A DNA stretch of 64,000 nt, taken from Halocaridina rubra (taxonomy: Eukaryota; Arthropoda; Malacostraca; Decapoda; Atyidae). Positions 29,014 through 39,553 of the stretch are shown in pieces. The position numbers and the translations under genes are program-made. The stretch is taken from assembly GCA_037179515.1 (NCBI GenBank), contig JAXCGZ010015127.1:151313-215312 (forward strand), read 5' to 3'. The notes below the pieces were generated by a model. The model worked only from the letters and a program-made list of their open reading frames with translations, was not told where the DNA came from and made no database searches. Numbering within the stretch: the first letter of the stretch is position 1; each line of letters starts with the position of its first letter.

Positions 29014-29027
29014 GGAGGGGCCCAGGA
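29014..29027 (+). other. Polypurine tract of E1
   Basis: GGAGGGGCCCAGGA immediately precedes the 3' LTR start TGTCTT. It is G-rich and interrupted by CCC. This is the expected place for plus-strand priming. Confidence 0.65.
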
Positions 29028-29965
29028 TGTCTTGAATATATTTCAAGACAGTTTATTTCTACGTACATTATGTAAGTGTTATTTTGCATATAGTTTCGTT
29101 TATTGTAACGTAAGTGCATGAATGTATACTTTTAGACTTAGCATGTATACTTATTAAGTTCTATCATGTATACACGTATATTCGTATGTATAATGTGTAG
29201 TTTATTAGGGAGGCTGGCCGTAGAAGACGTGGAGAAAGGAATGTAGGTCACTAATGGATTTTAGCCATTAACCCTTCACCTCCTTGATAACGCTTATTGC
29301 ATCGCCTCGTTGAACAAAGAACTGTTGTAAGCAAGTCATAAGTCAACTTAGTCCTAGTACCAAGGACCCCGACAAACTAGAGGAGTTTGTGGGACTTTCT
29401 TATAAAGTTAGTTGCCGTCGTGAGATGCTACGAGGCACTCATTTTACTGTGTTCATTGACAGTACTTATAAGTTAAAGGTTTGTTGTTCTCGTGGGGCGT
29501 TACGAGACACTCAAGTAGAAGAACGTGATAGAGATCCGTGGATCAGAAGATACGTTTTTGATTCGGAGTCCCGTGATTGCTGACGACATCAGGGTTATCC
29601 GGACAGATGAGTACAGAGTTCATTATATTTCTAACAATATTTATAACTACGTGTGAGGGACAGAATGAGCTCATTTAATTGAACACTCGTAGGTAGAATG
29701 TATGTTAGAAAATGTATTATTCTGTATGAGGAAGTTTTAATTTAAGGTGAGGAGAGTTTATTTAAATATTCACATATCAGCAGTTCATAAACCCCCATAT
29801 AAAATATTTGCATGTATGTTTATGCATGTAATATTAATTATATTTTATTGGTAGAGGATTTAATTTTGAGATCGTGGTAGGCCTCTACTGAAGCCGTGTT
29901 AGGATTTCCGAATTTAGGGGGTTATAAGATCGAAGGGTAAATAACACACAGGAAATCCTCCCGCA
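29028..29965 (+). repeat. LTR b (3' LTR of E1), 938 bp
   Basis: Same start as LTR a; the end is CCTCCCGCA instead of CCTCCACA. Only GCAT (29966-29969) separates it from LTR c. Confidence 0.9.
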
Positions 29966-29969
29966 GCAT

Positions 29970-30918
29970 TGTCTTGAATATATTTCAAGACAGTTTATTT
30001 CTACGTACATTATGTAAGTGTTATTTTGCATATAGTTTCGTTTATTGTAACGTAAGTGCATGAATGTATACTTTTAGACTTAGCATGTATACTTATTAAG
30101 TTCTATCATGTATACACGTATATTCGTATGTATAATGTGTAGTTTATTAGGGAGGCTGGCCGTAGAAGACGTGGAGAAAGGAATGTAGGTCACTAATGGA
30201 TTTTAGCCATTAACCCTTCACCTCCTTGATAACGCTTATTGCATCGCCTCGTTGAACAAAGAACTGTTGTAAGCAAGTCATAAGTCAACTTAGTCCTAGT
30301 ACCAAGGACCCCGACAAACTAGAGGAGTTTGTGGGACTTTCTTATAAAGTTAGTTGCCGTCGTGAGATGCTACGAGGCACTCATTCTTACTGTGTTTGTT
30401 AACAGTACTTATAAGTTTATTATTAGTGGTACTCGTGAGACGTTACGAGACACTCAAGTAAAAAACGTGATAGAGATACGTGGATCAGAAGATATTCAGT
30501 GAGTTTGATTGGGAATCCCGTGATTGCTGACGACATCAGGGTTATCCGGATAGATGAGTACAGATGCATGCGATTACCTTATTTCTAACAATATTTATAA
30601 CTACGTGTGAGGGACAGAATGAGCTCATTTAATTGAACACTCGTAGGTAGAATGTATGTTAGAAAATGTATTATTCTGTATGAGGAAGTTTTACTTTAAG
30701 GTGAGGAGAGTTTATTTAAATATTCACATATCAGCAGTTCATAAACCCCCTTATAAAATATTTGCATGTATGTCTATGCATGTAATATTAATTATATTTT
30801 ATTGGTAGAGGATTTAATTTTGAGATCGTGGTAGGCCTCTACTGAAGCCGTGTCAGGATTTCCGAATTTAGGGGGTTATAAGATCGAAGGGTAAATAACA
30901 CACAGGAAATCCTCCACA
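29970..30918 (+). repeat. LTR c (5' LTR of E2), 949 bp
   Basis: Starts TGTCTTGAATATATTTCAAG and ends CCTCCACA. Around 30361-30460 it has two copies of the ACGAG(A/G)CACTC motif unit. Confidence 0.9.
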
Positions 30919-30923
30919 GCTTT

Positions 30924-30941
30924 TGGTCCTTCGAACCGGAT
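30924..30941 (+). other. Primer binding site of E2
   Basis: TGGTCCTTCGAACCGGAT, the same as in E1. Confidence 0.7.
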
Positions 30942-31667
30942 GAGAATTGGTGTGGTAATGGTGAAAATAGTGTACATTTTAGATAAGCTCCCACCTTGTA
31001 AGAAGTTAGTGTAAAACTCTACGGTTAAAATCGTCCACATTTCAGCGAAAACAGGGAGGAGCATTGCATGTATTTGCATGAATATTGCAAATATAACTTT
31101 GAAATTTAAGTGGTTGTTGAAATAAATAAGAGAATCCATTTCCCACGTGGATAAAGCGTTTCTCTATCTGTGGAAACGAAATATACTTTCGTAGTTGAGC
31201 GTCCATTAAGTAATTTGGATATTAGTACCCAATTTCGGCTGGGTGAACAGTGGTTTTTAGGGATTTGTGTGTTTACATATTTCCCATTTAACGATGTCTA
31301 GAATGTCGTATTGATTCCTTTGTTTACGTAAATAAACAGAAGGTAGTGACCCACCTACTGCTAGGTGCACAGTGTCGTTTAGAGGAACAGTGTGGTTTGC
31401 ATTACACTTTCCATTTACTGTTGCTGACTTAACAGTGTCGTTTAACTGATGAAAAGTGTGTTTTACACTTTGAGGATTGGCGTCATAATTGACGGAATTA
31501 AATAACTGTATGTTATTATCTTGAGATTTGGAAGATTGTCCTTTGATACTCTTTACAGAGTGATTGTTTGTTGCATTGTGGATGCATAAAGAAGATCGTG
31601 GATTCTTTGATGATAAAATTGCATCAACTATTTGTTTGTTGTTTTATGTTCTATTTGCTTTCTCAAT

Positions 31668-33156
31668 ATGTCGGTTAAACCTGAGGCATTAAAACGCCTT
31701 CGGGAATTGGTTCAACGTGATTGTGTTCAGTGTCAAACAGAACTTGCCAAAGATGATGAGACACTTGTTGTTAATTATTTAGAAAGATGTCATCATACGC
31801 TAACAGAAAGATTTGGAAGATATGATAGGAAATATGAAGAATATGTCGAGAATAAGCCCCTTAAAAGGGATTCTGAAGAGGAGGATACAGAACATGACAA
31901 TCTAGCTGAAACAGTAAATAATATTAGCTTAGCTGTCCTAGAACGGATTCGTAAGTTAGGAACTATGAAGAGTACTAGAGCTCCTAGTTCCGAGAGTTCA
32001 AGCCTCCCCAGTGGGCAACCCACACCTAAATTTCCTGAAGTAAAAATACCACAGTTCTCTGGAAACTATGATGAATGGAACGAGTTTTGGGATACGTTTG
32101 ATAGTTTAGTACATAGTACTTCTATGGCAACTATGACAAAGTTTACCATCTTAAGAAATGCCCTTAAAGGAGATGCAAAAGACACCATAAAGGGATATCC
32201 TGTTGCTAGTGAGAGTTATGATGAATGCATTCAACAGCTGCAAGCTGTTTATGCCAGCAAGGACAGGATTGTACGAAATTTAATGAGGAAATTGGTAAAA
32301 ATACCAACTCCCTCTTCTAATTATTCATCACTTTTTAAGTTCAAGCAGGAAGTAGAAGCCATTACTCGAAGTCTGAAAAATTATAAAGACATGGAGAACA
32401 CTGATTGGGTGTTTTCAGAACTCGTGATGATGAAATTGCCAGAAGATGTTGAGAACTGGATTAGCATGAAAATAGACACAAAATATCCTACATATGAAAC
32501 CCTCTTGAAGGAACTGGGAAAATATGTATATTATATAGAAGGCAACTTCACTAAAGATAACACAAAGGGAGAGACCCAAACCTCCCAGAGAGATGAGACC
32601 CAGTCCTATAAAAAGAATGTGGGTAGTTATGGTGCTACTGCAAATGTAGTAAATAGTAAAACAGAATGTGTATTCTGTGGTTGGCAAGGTCATAAGTCTG
32701 AACAGTGTAATAAAGTAGTAAGCATAAATGAACGCAGAGACAAATTGAGAAACAATAACAAATGTCTGAGATGTACTCAGTCAGGGCATTATGCAAATGA
32801 ATGTTACACTCAGTTAAAGTGTAAGAAGTGTAAGAAAAATGGTCATCATGCAGCCTTGTGTTATGAACAAGAGTCAAAATTTCGTAGAAGGTTTGAAGAA
32901 CCTACATTTCTGAATGAACAGTCAGGAAATGGTTCAAATTTAGATGAGTCAAGCAATGAGCAAGAACATTCTGACTCAGAAAAGGACAAGAAACATGTTG
33001 GTGTGATGACTATGAAGGCAGTACAAAGGCAAATGGTGAAGCCGAGTTTACCTTCATGTGCTCTGCCTACTGCAAGTGGAAAAATAAGCAGCTCAAAGGG
33101 AAATCTTTGGGTAAATACTAGGTTATTCTTTGATACAGGTTCCCAGTGTTCCTTTA
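31668..33156 (+). pseudogene. Gag-protease polyprotein of E2, N-terminal part
   Basis: It corresponds to residues 1 to about 496 of the E1 protein with a handful of substitutions (for example KNRIV to KDRIV, VQLPTPS to VKIPTPS). The Gag core, all three zinc knuckles and FFDTGSQCSF of the protease are intact. The frame is interrupted directly after the DTGS block by the gypsy LTR and then reads a few foreign residues to a stop at 33233. No other damage is visible, so the gene was intact when gypsy entered. Confidence 0.85.
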
Positions 33157-33333
33157 TGTTATGTATAACTTTTGAGCTGATTAATTCGTGCGCTTTGCAT
33201 TGCGCTATTGTTTTGTTGTTTTCACTGGAGTAGAACACGCCATGTCGGACATTTAAGTTTGAGTAATAAAACCTCCACTTTTCTCACGATTTTAAATGAA
33301 TCATCCTTTTCCTTCTATTCCGAGAATGGAACA
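33157..33333 (+). repeat. 5' LTR of the young gypsy element
   Basis: It begins TGTTATGTATAACTTTTGAG and ends GAGAATGGAACA. A polyadenylation-like AATAAA is at about 33266-33271. The length is only 177 bp. Confidence 0.95.
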
Positions 33334-33335
33334 AA

Positions 33336-33353
33336 TGGCGACGAGGTACAAAG
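33336..33353 (+). other. Primer binding site of the young gypsy element
   Basis: TGGCGACGAGGTACAAAG two bases after the LTR. The tRNA was not assigned. Confidence 0.6.
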
Positions 33354-33897
33354 GACCAATGCAGTAGCAAAAGGAACTTCTAGTTTGCAGTATTTAAGTG
33401 AAGTTTTTGCAGTTTTGAGGTAGCCGGTAAATTGGGTAAGCTTCCGACTTCCGAGATTTTCGTTCCCGTGGCCACCCTCATGTTTTGATCAAGTTTTGCA
33501 GTTAGCATTGGAGCCTTCATAGATGCCGTATTATAACTGTTTAAGCTTAATGCTGACGATTTTTTCAAGATTGGAAAGCTATAGTGATTATTTTCCAAGG
33601 TGTACCCTAGATTGATGATAACCTATGGTAGACCAATTGTGTTTATCGGTAATCTTGTTTCCAGTGTTTTGTGGACGGTAGCCTTGATTGATCATAGCCT
33701 ACCGTAAGCCTATGGTGCTTAACCCCAGTGCTTTGAGGAGTGGAGTAAAACAAATTGCATATAGGCCTAGCCTAGTTCTATGATGTTTTGCTTATGTTGT
33801 CAGTGCTATAATATTTAGCCTATTCTGTCTGTGCCATGATTGCATGTTGTGTATTTTGAGATTATTACCAGTTCACCCAGTGACTTAGCCTATAATC
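33354..33897 (+). other. Leader of the young gypsy element
   Basis: About 540 bp without a long frame between primer site and Gag start, with TAGCCT-rich repeats near 33620-33890. Its role is not visible from sequence. Confidence 0.5.
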
Positions 33898-36800
33898 ATG
33901 CCTCAAGAAAATGAAAATAGGGCTAACCGCAGAGTGAACATTGATCATTTTAATCCTTCAAAGATTTCTTTTGAATTGTGGTTAAGTTTGTTGGAAGCAA
34001 ATTTTTTAAATTTGGAAATAACTGAGGCAAATAGTAAAAAAAATTTACTTCTGGTTTCTATTGGTACTGAAGTTTATGCTATTTTAGGAAACATTTGTGC
34101 CCCAGATTTACCACATACTAAGTCGTATGAGGATTTATGCAAATTACTTAAGGCACATTATGATGTAAAGCCTAGTTATCATAGAAGTTTATTGGCTTTT
34201 CAACAAAGGAGGAAAAAAGGAGGTGAGACATTAAAAGATTTGTATGCAGACCTGAAGTGTCTAGCCAAAGACTGTGATTTTGGTAGCAACTTTGATTCTC
34301 GTGTGCGGGATCAGTTGTTTATGGCTCTTGAAAATGAGGTTTATTTTTCAAATCTGGTTGCTGAAAATTTAAATTTGAAGGTTATGTCTTCTATCCAAAT
34401 AGTTGAGAGAGTTTTGAATTTTGAACAAGCTTATGTTTCTGAAAAGGCTGGTGTTGTTCAAAAGGTTAAAACCCCAACCAATGGTCCCATGAGTAAGTCA
34501 GTTTCTTGTAAACACTGTGGTTACCCTCATGATAGTGCAAAATGTCGCTTTAAGAATTTAACATGTAATTTATGTGGTAAGAAAGGACATTTAAAACAAG
34601 TTTGTTGGAAGGCTTCAAAAGATGTCAAAGGTAATGTGAAGCCAAAGCCAGTAAAAGAAAGTTTTAATAAGGCTTCTGAGAAAAAACATAAGGTTAAAGT
34701 TAAAGCAGTAGACAAGGTAGCAGTTTCCAGTGATACTGATGAAGAAAGACTGTTGTCAGTAAAAAATGTCAATGCTATTGGTAAAGATGAAGTGAATATT
34801 TTGGTTAATGGTAAGTTTGTACCTTTTGAGGTGGATACAGGTGCTGCTGTGAGTACCTTGACTAAAGATTGGGTTCATAATTTGGGATTGTCCATGGTAG
34901 ATTGTAATAAAATGTTAAATGCTTATGATGATCTCAAAATAAATGTTTTGGGTAAAGTTGGAGTGGATGTTTACTATAATTCTCTGCAAGTGAAACAGAC
35001 ATTTTATGTTGTAGGGAATCATAATTCTAACTTATGTGGCAAAGATTTGATGCCAAAAATAGGTATTTATTTGTCTGGTATTAATGATTCTTCTAAAGTT
35101 TCTAAAGTCAATGGTTCTGTGGTAGAATTGTTGAATGATTATGAAGTTAATCCTAATAAACCCATTTCAGATATTACAGCTCACATTCATGTTAAGAGTG
35201 ATGTAGTTCCAAAATTCAGAAAACACAGATCAGTTCCAATTCACTATAAACCTTTAGTTGAAGATGCTTTAAATAAACTGATTGTAGATGATATAGTTGA
35301 GCCTGTTAACCATAGTGAGTGGGCTGCCCCCATTGTTACTGTGTTGAAATCGGATAAGGAGTCTGTACGTATCTGTGGAGATTTTAAAGAATTGAATAAA
35401 TGTATATCATGTGACCAATATCCATTACCTAAAACAGATGAGTTGTTAGCATCTATTGGTAAGGGAAAGATTTTTTCTACTATTGATTTAAAAAATGCAT
35501 ATTTACAGATTTCTGTGAGTGAAGAAAGCCAAAAGTATTTAGTAGTAAATACACATAAAGGTTTGTTTAAGTACAAAAGATTACCTTTTGGTCTTTCTTC
35601 TTCACCAGCTATATTTCAGAGATTTATGGCTAACCTGTTGAAAGATGTAGAGGGAGTTGATGCTTATTTGGATGACATTATTGTAAGTGGTGAATCTGAA
35701 GAGCAGCATGATCTTAGGTTTATTGAAGTGTTAAAAATTTTGCAAGAGCATAATGTTCAGATTAACAAGAAAAAATGTGCTGTTAAGGTTTCTTCTTTAG
35801 AATATCTTGGATTTTGTATCTCAGGTGAAGGAATCAAACCTTCCCCTAAGAAGGTCAAAGCTATTCTAGATTCTCCACCCCCTACTTCTGTTGCAGAGTT
35901 GCAATCTTTTATTGGAATGTTGACATATTATTGTAAATTCATTAAGAATTTTTCTTCCAAGCTGGCCCCCTTGTATGAATTGCTAAAAAAGAATAAAGTT
36001 TTTAAATGGTCTGAACTTGAAAACAAAGCTTTTGAAATTGTAAAATCGGATTTATCAAAAGGTCCCCTTTTGGCTAATTATGATGGTAATAGTCCACTAG
36101 TTGTTGAAGTTGATGCGTCTCCTATTGGTGTAGGATGTGTATTGTTGCAAAAAATTGATGGAAGAGAATTACCAGTTTATTTTGCTAGTAAAAAACTGAC
36201 ATCAGCTGAACAGAACTATGCTCAAATTGACCGAGAAGGGCTTGCCTTAGTTTTTGGGTTGAATCGCTTTAGATATTTTTTACTTGGAAGACAATTTGAA
36301 GCAAGGACCGACCATAAACCACTTTTAGGCTTATTTGGCAAAGGGCGTCATATTCCCACTAATGCCAATGCTCGTATTCAGCGTTGGGCACTGTTTCTCT
36401 CTCAATATGATTTTGAGCTTACTTACAAAGTGGGTAAAGAAAATGTTGTGGCTGATGCCCTTAGCAGGTTGCCTATTGATGATGATCATAAATCCATGAC
36501 TCCAAATGAATACATTAAGTTAGTTGAAGCTTTAGATTTTGAAGATATTTCTTTTTCAAAAATCAGAAATTGTACTCAGAAAGATGAGGTTTTGGGTCAA
36601 CTCATGCATAATATAAGATTTGGTTGGTCTACAAATGATTTGAGATTACATGAATATGGTTCTGTTAAATCTGATCTTAGTTTATATGACAATGTAATTT
36701 TGTACAGAAACAGAATTGTAATACCTACCAGCTTAAGATGTAAAATACTTGAGCACTTACATAGTGGTCATAATGGGATAAATGTGATGAAAGCAGAAGC

Positions 36801-37908
36801 TAGGAATTGGGTTTGGTGGCCTAAAATTGACCAAGATATTTCTGAAATTACAAAGAATTGTCCAGTTTGTTTTAAAAATTTTCAACCAAACCAAGCTCCT
36901 GTGTTGTCATGGTCTACCCCTGATAAGGCATGGTCAAGACTTCACATTGACTATGCTGGACCCATAAATAACAAATATTTTCTTGTAATTGTAGATGCAT
37001 ATTCTAAGTTTCTAGATGTTCAAGTTACTAGTTCAATGACTTCAAGTGTTACCATTGAATTGCTTAGAAAAACATTTTCTAATTTTGGTATTCCAGACAT
37101 TGTTGTCTCGGATAATGCTCCTTATTTTGTGTCCGAGGAAATTAAAGTTTTTTATAAGAAAAATGGTATTCAACATTTAACTCCTGCCCCATACAATCCA
37201 TCATCTAATGGGTTGGCGGAAAGAGCAGTTCGAACTTTAAAAGAGGGCTTAAGTAAATTCAACAGTGGATCATTGAATACTAGAATCTGTAGATTTTTGT
37301 ACAATTATAGAAAGAGTATGCATAGTGGTATAGGTAAATCACCAGCAGAGTTACTATTTGGCAGATGTTTTAAAACAACTTTAGTATCTGTAAAATGTTC
37401 CCCTAACAAAGACAGAGACCTGGAAAAATTGTCAAAGAAAGTTTTCTCTGAAGGAACAAATATGTACAATGTTGGTGATGCAGTTTTTGCTAAAAATTTT
37501 GGGAAGGGAGAGCCTTGGATTGAAGGTAAAATTATTGAAGTGCTTGGTGTAAGGAATTATTTGGTGCAAGTTCATGATTTTGGTAATATATCATGGAAGA
37601 GGCATCATGATCAGCTTATGCCTAGATTTACTGGTACTTGTATTAAGACACCTAGAGAGTCTCCAATGCCTTTAGGTTCTTCGAATGTAAGTAATTATTC
37701 CTATGCCTCTAGTTCCACTAATGATGTTGAAGTACCTTCACAAAGGTGTGATGTTTCAGTTCAACCTGATAGTAATTGTATTGAGTCTGAAGACACAGTC
37801 TCAGAAACTGAAAGGTGTGGTGTGAATGATAAACAGATTGTATCACCATCTCCAGTATTACGGAGATCAAAGAGAATTATTAAGCCACCAGAAAAATTGA
37901 ATTTGTAA
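33898..37908 (+). CDS. Gag-Pol polyprotein of the young gypsy element
   Basis: 1336 residues in a single frame starting MPQENEN. Gag is followed by zinc clusters CKHCGYPHDSAKC and CNLCGKKGHLKQVC (about 203-235). The protease has VDTGAAVSTL with Asp313. In RT, FSTIDLKNAY has Asp530, and YLDDIIVSG has Asp592 and Asp593. RNase H starts at VEVDASPIGVG with Asp739. The integrase zinc domain has His953/958 and Cys988/991; the core has Asp1018 (HIDYAG), Asp1072 (VSDNAP) and Glu1108 (LAERAV) with the canonical 35-residue spacing. The tail ends in LRRSKRIIKPPEKLNL, as in other gypsy proteins. No frameshift is required between Gag and Pol. The protein would build particles, copy RNA and insert cDNA. 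Confidence 0.95.
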   Translation: MPQENENRANRRVNIDHFNPSKISFELWLSLLEANFLNLEITEANSKKNLLLVSIGTEVYAILGNICAPDLPHTKSYEDLCKLLKAHYDVKPSYHRSLLAFQQRRKKGGETLKDLYADLKCLAKDCDFGSNFDSRVRDQLFMALENEVYFSNLVAENLNLKVMSSIQIVERVLNFEQAYVSEKAGVVQKVKTPTNGPMSKSVSCKHCGYPHDSAKCRFKNLTCNLCGKKGHLKQVCWKASKDVKGNVKPKPVKESFNKASEKKHKVKVKAVDKVAVSSDTDEERLLSVKNVNAIGKDEVNILVNGKFVPFEVDTGAAVSTLTKDWVHNLGLSMVDCNKMLNAYDDLKINVLGKVGVDVYYNSLQVKQTFYVVGNHNSNLCGKDLMPKIGIYLSGINDSSKVSKVNGSVVELLNDYEVNPNKPISDITAHIHVKSDVVPKFRKHRSVPIHYKPLVEDALNKLIVDDIVEPVNHSEWAAPIVTVLKSDKESVRICGDFKELNKCISCDQYPLPKTDELLASIGKGKIFSTIDLKNAYLQISVSEESQKYLVVNTHKGLFKYKRLPFGLSSSPAIFQRFMANLLKDVEGVDAYLDDIIVSGESEEQHDLRFIEVLKILQEHNVQINKKKCAVKVSSLEYLGFCISGEGIKPSPKKVKAILDSPPPTSVAELQSFIGMLTYYCKFIKNFSSKLAPLYELLKKNKVFKWSELENKAFEIVKSDLSKGPLLANYDGNSPLVVEVDASPIGVGCVLLQKIDGRELPVYFASKKLTSAEQNYAQIDREGLALVFGLNRFRYFLLGRQFEARTDHKPLLGLFGKGRHIPTNANARIQRWALFLSQYDFELTYKVGKENVVADALSRLPIDDDHKSMTPNEYIKLVEALDFEDISFSKIRNCTQKDEVLGQLMHNIRFGWSTNDLRLHEYGSVKSDLSLYDNVILYRNRIVIPTSLRCKILEHLHSGHNGINVMKAEARNWVWWPKIDQDISEITKNCPVCFKNFQPNQAPVLSWSTPDKAWSRLHIDYAGPINNKYFLVIVDAYSKFLDVQVTSSMTSSVTIELLRKTFSNFGIPDIVVSDNAPYFVSEEIKVFYKKNGIQHLTPAPYNPSSNGLAERAVRTLKEGLSKFNSGSLNTRICRFLYNYRKSMHSGIGKSPAELLFGRCFKTTLVSVKCSPNKDRDLEKLSKKVFSEGTNMYNVGDAVFAKNFGKGEPWIEGKIIEVLGVRNYLVQVHDFGNISWKRHHDQLMPRFTGTCIKTPRESPMPLGSSNVSNYSYASSSTNDVEVPSQRCDVSVQPDSNCIESEDTVSETERCGVNDKQIVSPSPVLRRSKRIIKPPEKLNL

Positions 37909-38008
37909 TGTCTTTTGTTGTCATAATATATTGATATTTCTGTATAATGATTGTTGTATGTTGATATTTTTCTGATCCATTTTTGATAAGTTTTGTATGT
38001 CTTTTCTT

Positions 38009-38019
38009 GGAGGGAGGAA
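38009..38019 (+). other. Polypurine tract of the young gypsy element
   Basis: GGAGGGAGGAA directly before the 3' LTR. Confidence 0.8.
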
Positions 38020-38196
38020 TGTTATGTATAACTTTTGAGCTGTTTAATTCGTGCGCTTTGCATTGCGCTATTGTTTTGTTGTTTTCACGGGAGTAGAACA
38101 CGCCATGTCGGACATTTAAGTTTGAGTAATAAAACCTCCACTTTTCTCACGATTTTAAATGAATCATCCTTTTCCTTCTATTCCGAGAATGGAACA
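38020..38196 (+). repeat. 3' LTR of the young gypsy element
   Basis: 177 bp. It differs from the 5' LTR at two sites I can see (GAGCTGTTTAA against GAGCTGATTAA, and CACGGGAG against CACTGGAG), indicating recent insertion. Confidence 0.95.
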
Positions 38197-38201
38197 CTTT
38201 A

Positions 38202-39505
38202 TAACTAGAGAATTAGCTGAAAGGCTTAAATTAAGCCCAGTAGATGAAATGTCTATTGGTATTGATGCATTTCATTCTGAGACAAAGAAAGGAAGTTTTC
38301 CTGTCGTAAATGTAGTTATCAAATTGGGGAAAACAAGAGCCAGGGTTAAATTACTCGTAGTTGATGACATGGTAATTAGCATCCACACTCCAGGACTAGC
38401 AAAGGCTGCAAATGTGTTAAAGTCTAATGGTCACAAGTTGGCTGATGAAGATATTTATAGTGATGTGCTGGAGAACATTGGCATTGTTATTGGTGCCTTA
38501 CATTTTAGTCAGTTTGTTAGTGGTATTAACAAGTGGGATGTTTATACTTTGATGGAAACACCAGGTGGTGTTATGTTGTATGGCCATATTCCTCATGATA
38601 CTCAACATGGATCCAGTAGTGTACAAAACCAACTTATTATGCGAGTAGGAACACAGTTATTGCCTACTACAACACATGAGTTGATTGATGAGGCCATAAA
38701 GCCAGTTAATAAGTTGTTGATTGAAGAGGCCGTAGAGCCTGTTAATAAGTTGTTGAATGAAGAGGCCATAGAGCCTGTTAATAAGTTGTTGAGTGAAGAG
38801 GCCATAGAGCCTGTTAATAAGTTGTGGGAGCAAGAGAGTATTGGAGTAAAGCAAGAAGTGCATTACGAAGATAAAACTACACTTAGAAGTTTTACAGAGT
38901 ACGTTCCCTTGAAGCCTATCCACCCTCCTCTCCTACACAATTTTCAGAGTGCCTTTGAACAAATGAAGTCTCTAATAGAACAGTTTGAGGAAATATTGGA
39001 GAATGTTCATGTGGGTACTTTGTTGGATGCTTGTACCAGTGAAGAGAAACAGTATGATATATGCAATACTGCAGATGTAGAGTGGGAAAAGGCCAAAATA
39101 TCACTGCAAGCATTAAATTCCAACAATGCAAGACTTCAAAGGGTACTGGATCAGCGCCTTTCTGAAAATTCTAGATCTCCTAAAGCATCAATCTTTAGTT
39201 TAATCTGGAATGTTAATACAGACAAGTTGTCTTTGGAAGGTCTGAAGGCTAGAGAAGATGTGTTGACCAAACATAAACTTCTGTCACTGGTGGGTATATT
39301 TTTGGACCCCTTAGGTCTAATATCACCCTTACTAAGAAGAGGGAAAATTCTTATTCAGAGAGCTTGGTCTGAAAAGCTCTCATGGGAATATCTGTTGTCA
39401 GAAGTATACGAAGAGGAATCATCAAATTATGAAAGATATGAACTTCAAGCTGCCCAAAGGGTTAAAGAATTGTGGGCATGCTTAATCATTGATGATAAAT
39501 TGTAG
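38202..39505 (+). pseudogene. Gag-protease polyprotein of E2, C-terminal part
   Basis: It continues the protease after DTGSQCSF with TRELAERLKLSP and carries the BEL protease blocks (NIGIVIGALHF). Then come the four 12-residue repeats and the same RT-side remnant (LLSLVGIFLDPLGLISPLL) up to the identical stop LIIDDKL. It is in the same frame as the first part once the insertion is ignored. An ATG in the gypsy LTR (38159) happens to open the same frame, so a short fusion product is conceivable but unproven. Confidence 0.85.
38687..38830 (+). repeat. 36-bp in-frame minisatellite in E2
   Basis: Four units (EAIKPVNKLLI, EEAVEPVNKLLN, EEAIEPVNKLLS, EEAIEPVNKLW). The unit order and variants differ from those of E1. 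Confidence 0.9.
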
Positions 39506-39539
39506 TACTGATGGGGAGACCCTCCATTTTTTCCTTTTT

Positions 39540-39553
39540 GGAGGGGCCCAGGA
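39540..39553 (+). other. Polypurine tract of E2
   Basis: GGAGGGGCCCAGGA before LTR d, identical to E1. Confidence 0.65.

Larger units (their letters stand above)
24513..29965 (+). mobile_element. BEL/Pao deletion derivative E1 (LTR - gag-protease-remnant - LTR)
   Basis: LTRs at 24513-25437 and 29028-29965, a primer site six bases after the left LTR, one long frame and a polypurine tract before the right LTR. The protein has the BEL Gag core, three zinc knuckles and protease, then a repetitive stretch and only the C-terminal side of the RT region. The RT catalytic motifs, RNase H and integrase are absent. It should depend on enzymes from another BEL element. The LTRs of E1 resemble each other more than they resemble those of E2, for example in GATTCGGAGTCCCGTGATTG. 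Confidence 0.85.
33157..38196 (+). mobile_element. Complete young Ty3/gypsy element
   Basis: Two LTRs of 177 bp differing at two visible positions, a five-base duplication of CTTTA (33152-33156 and 38197-38201), a primer site two bases after the LTR, one uninterrupted Gag-Pol frame and a polypurine tract. The whole is 5040 bp. The insertion point is in the protease of E2, and the uninterrupted sequence is seen in E1 at 27660-27690. All catalytic residues examined are present, so it may be active. The clade is probably Mag-like or a neighbour; this needs a tree. Confidence 0.95.

Noticed and set aside
30300..30560. CRISPR-like array from the repeated LTR segments
   Set aside because: Only two or three diverged units without spacer structure in a eukaryotic LTR.
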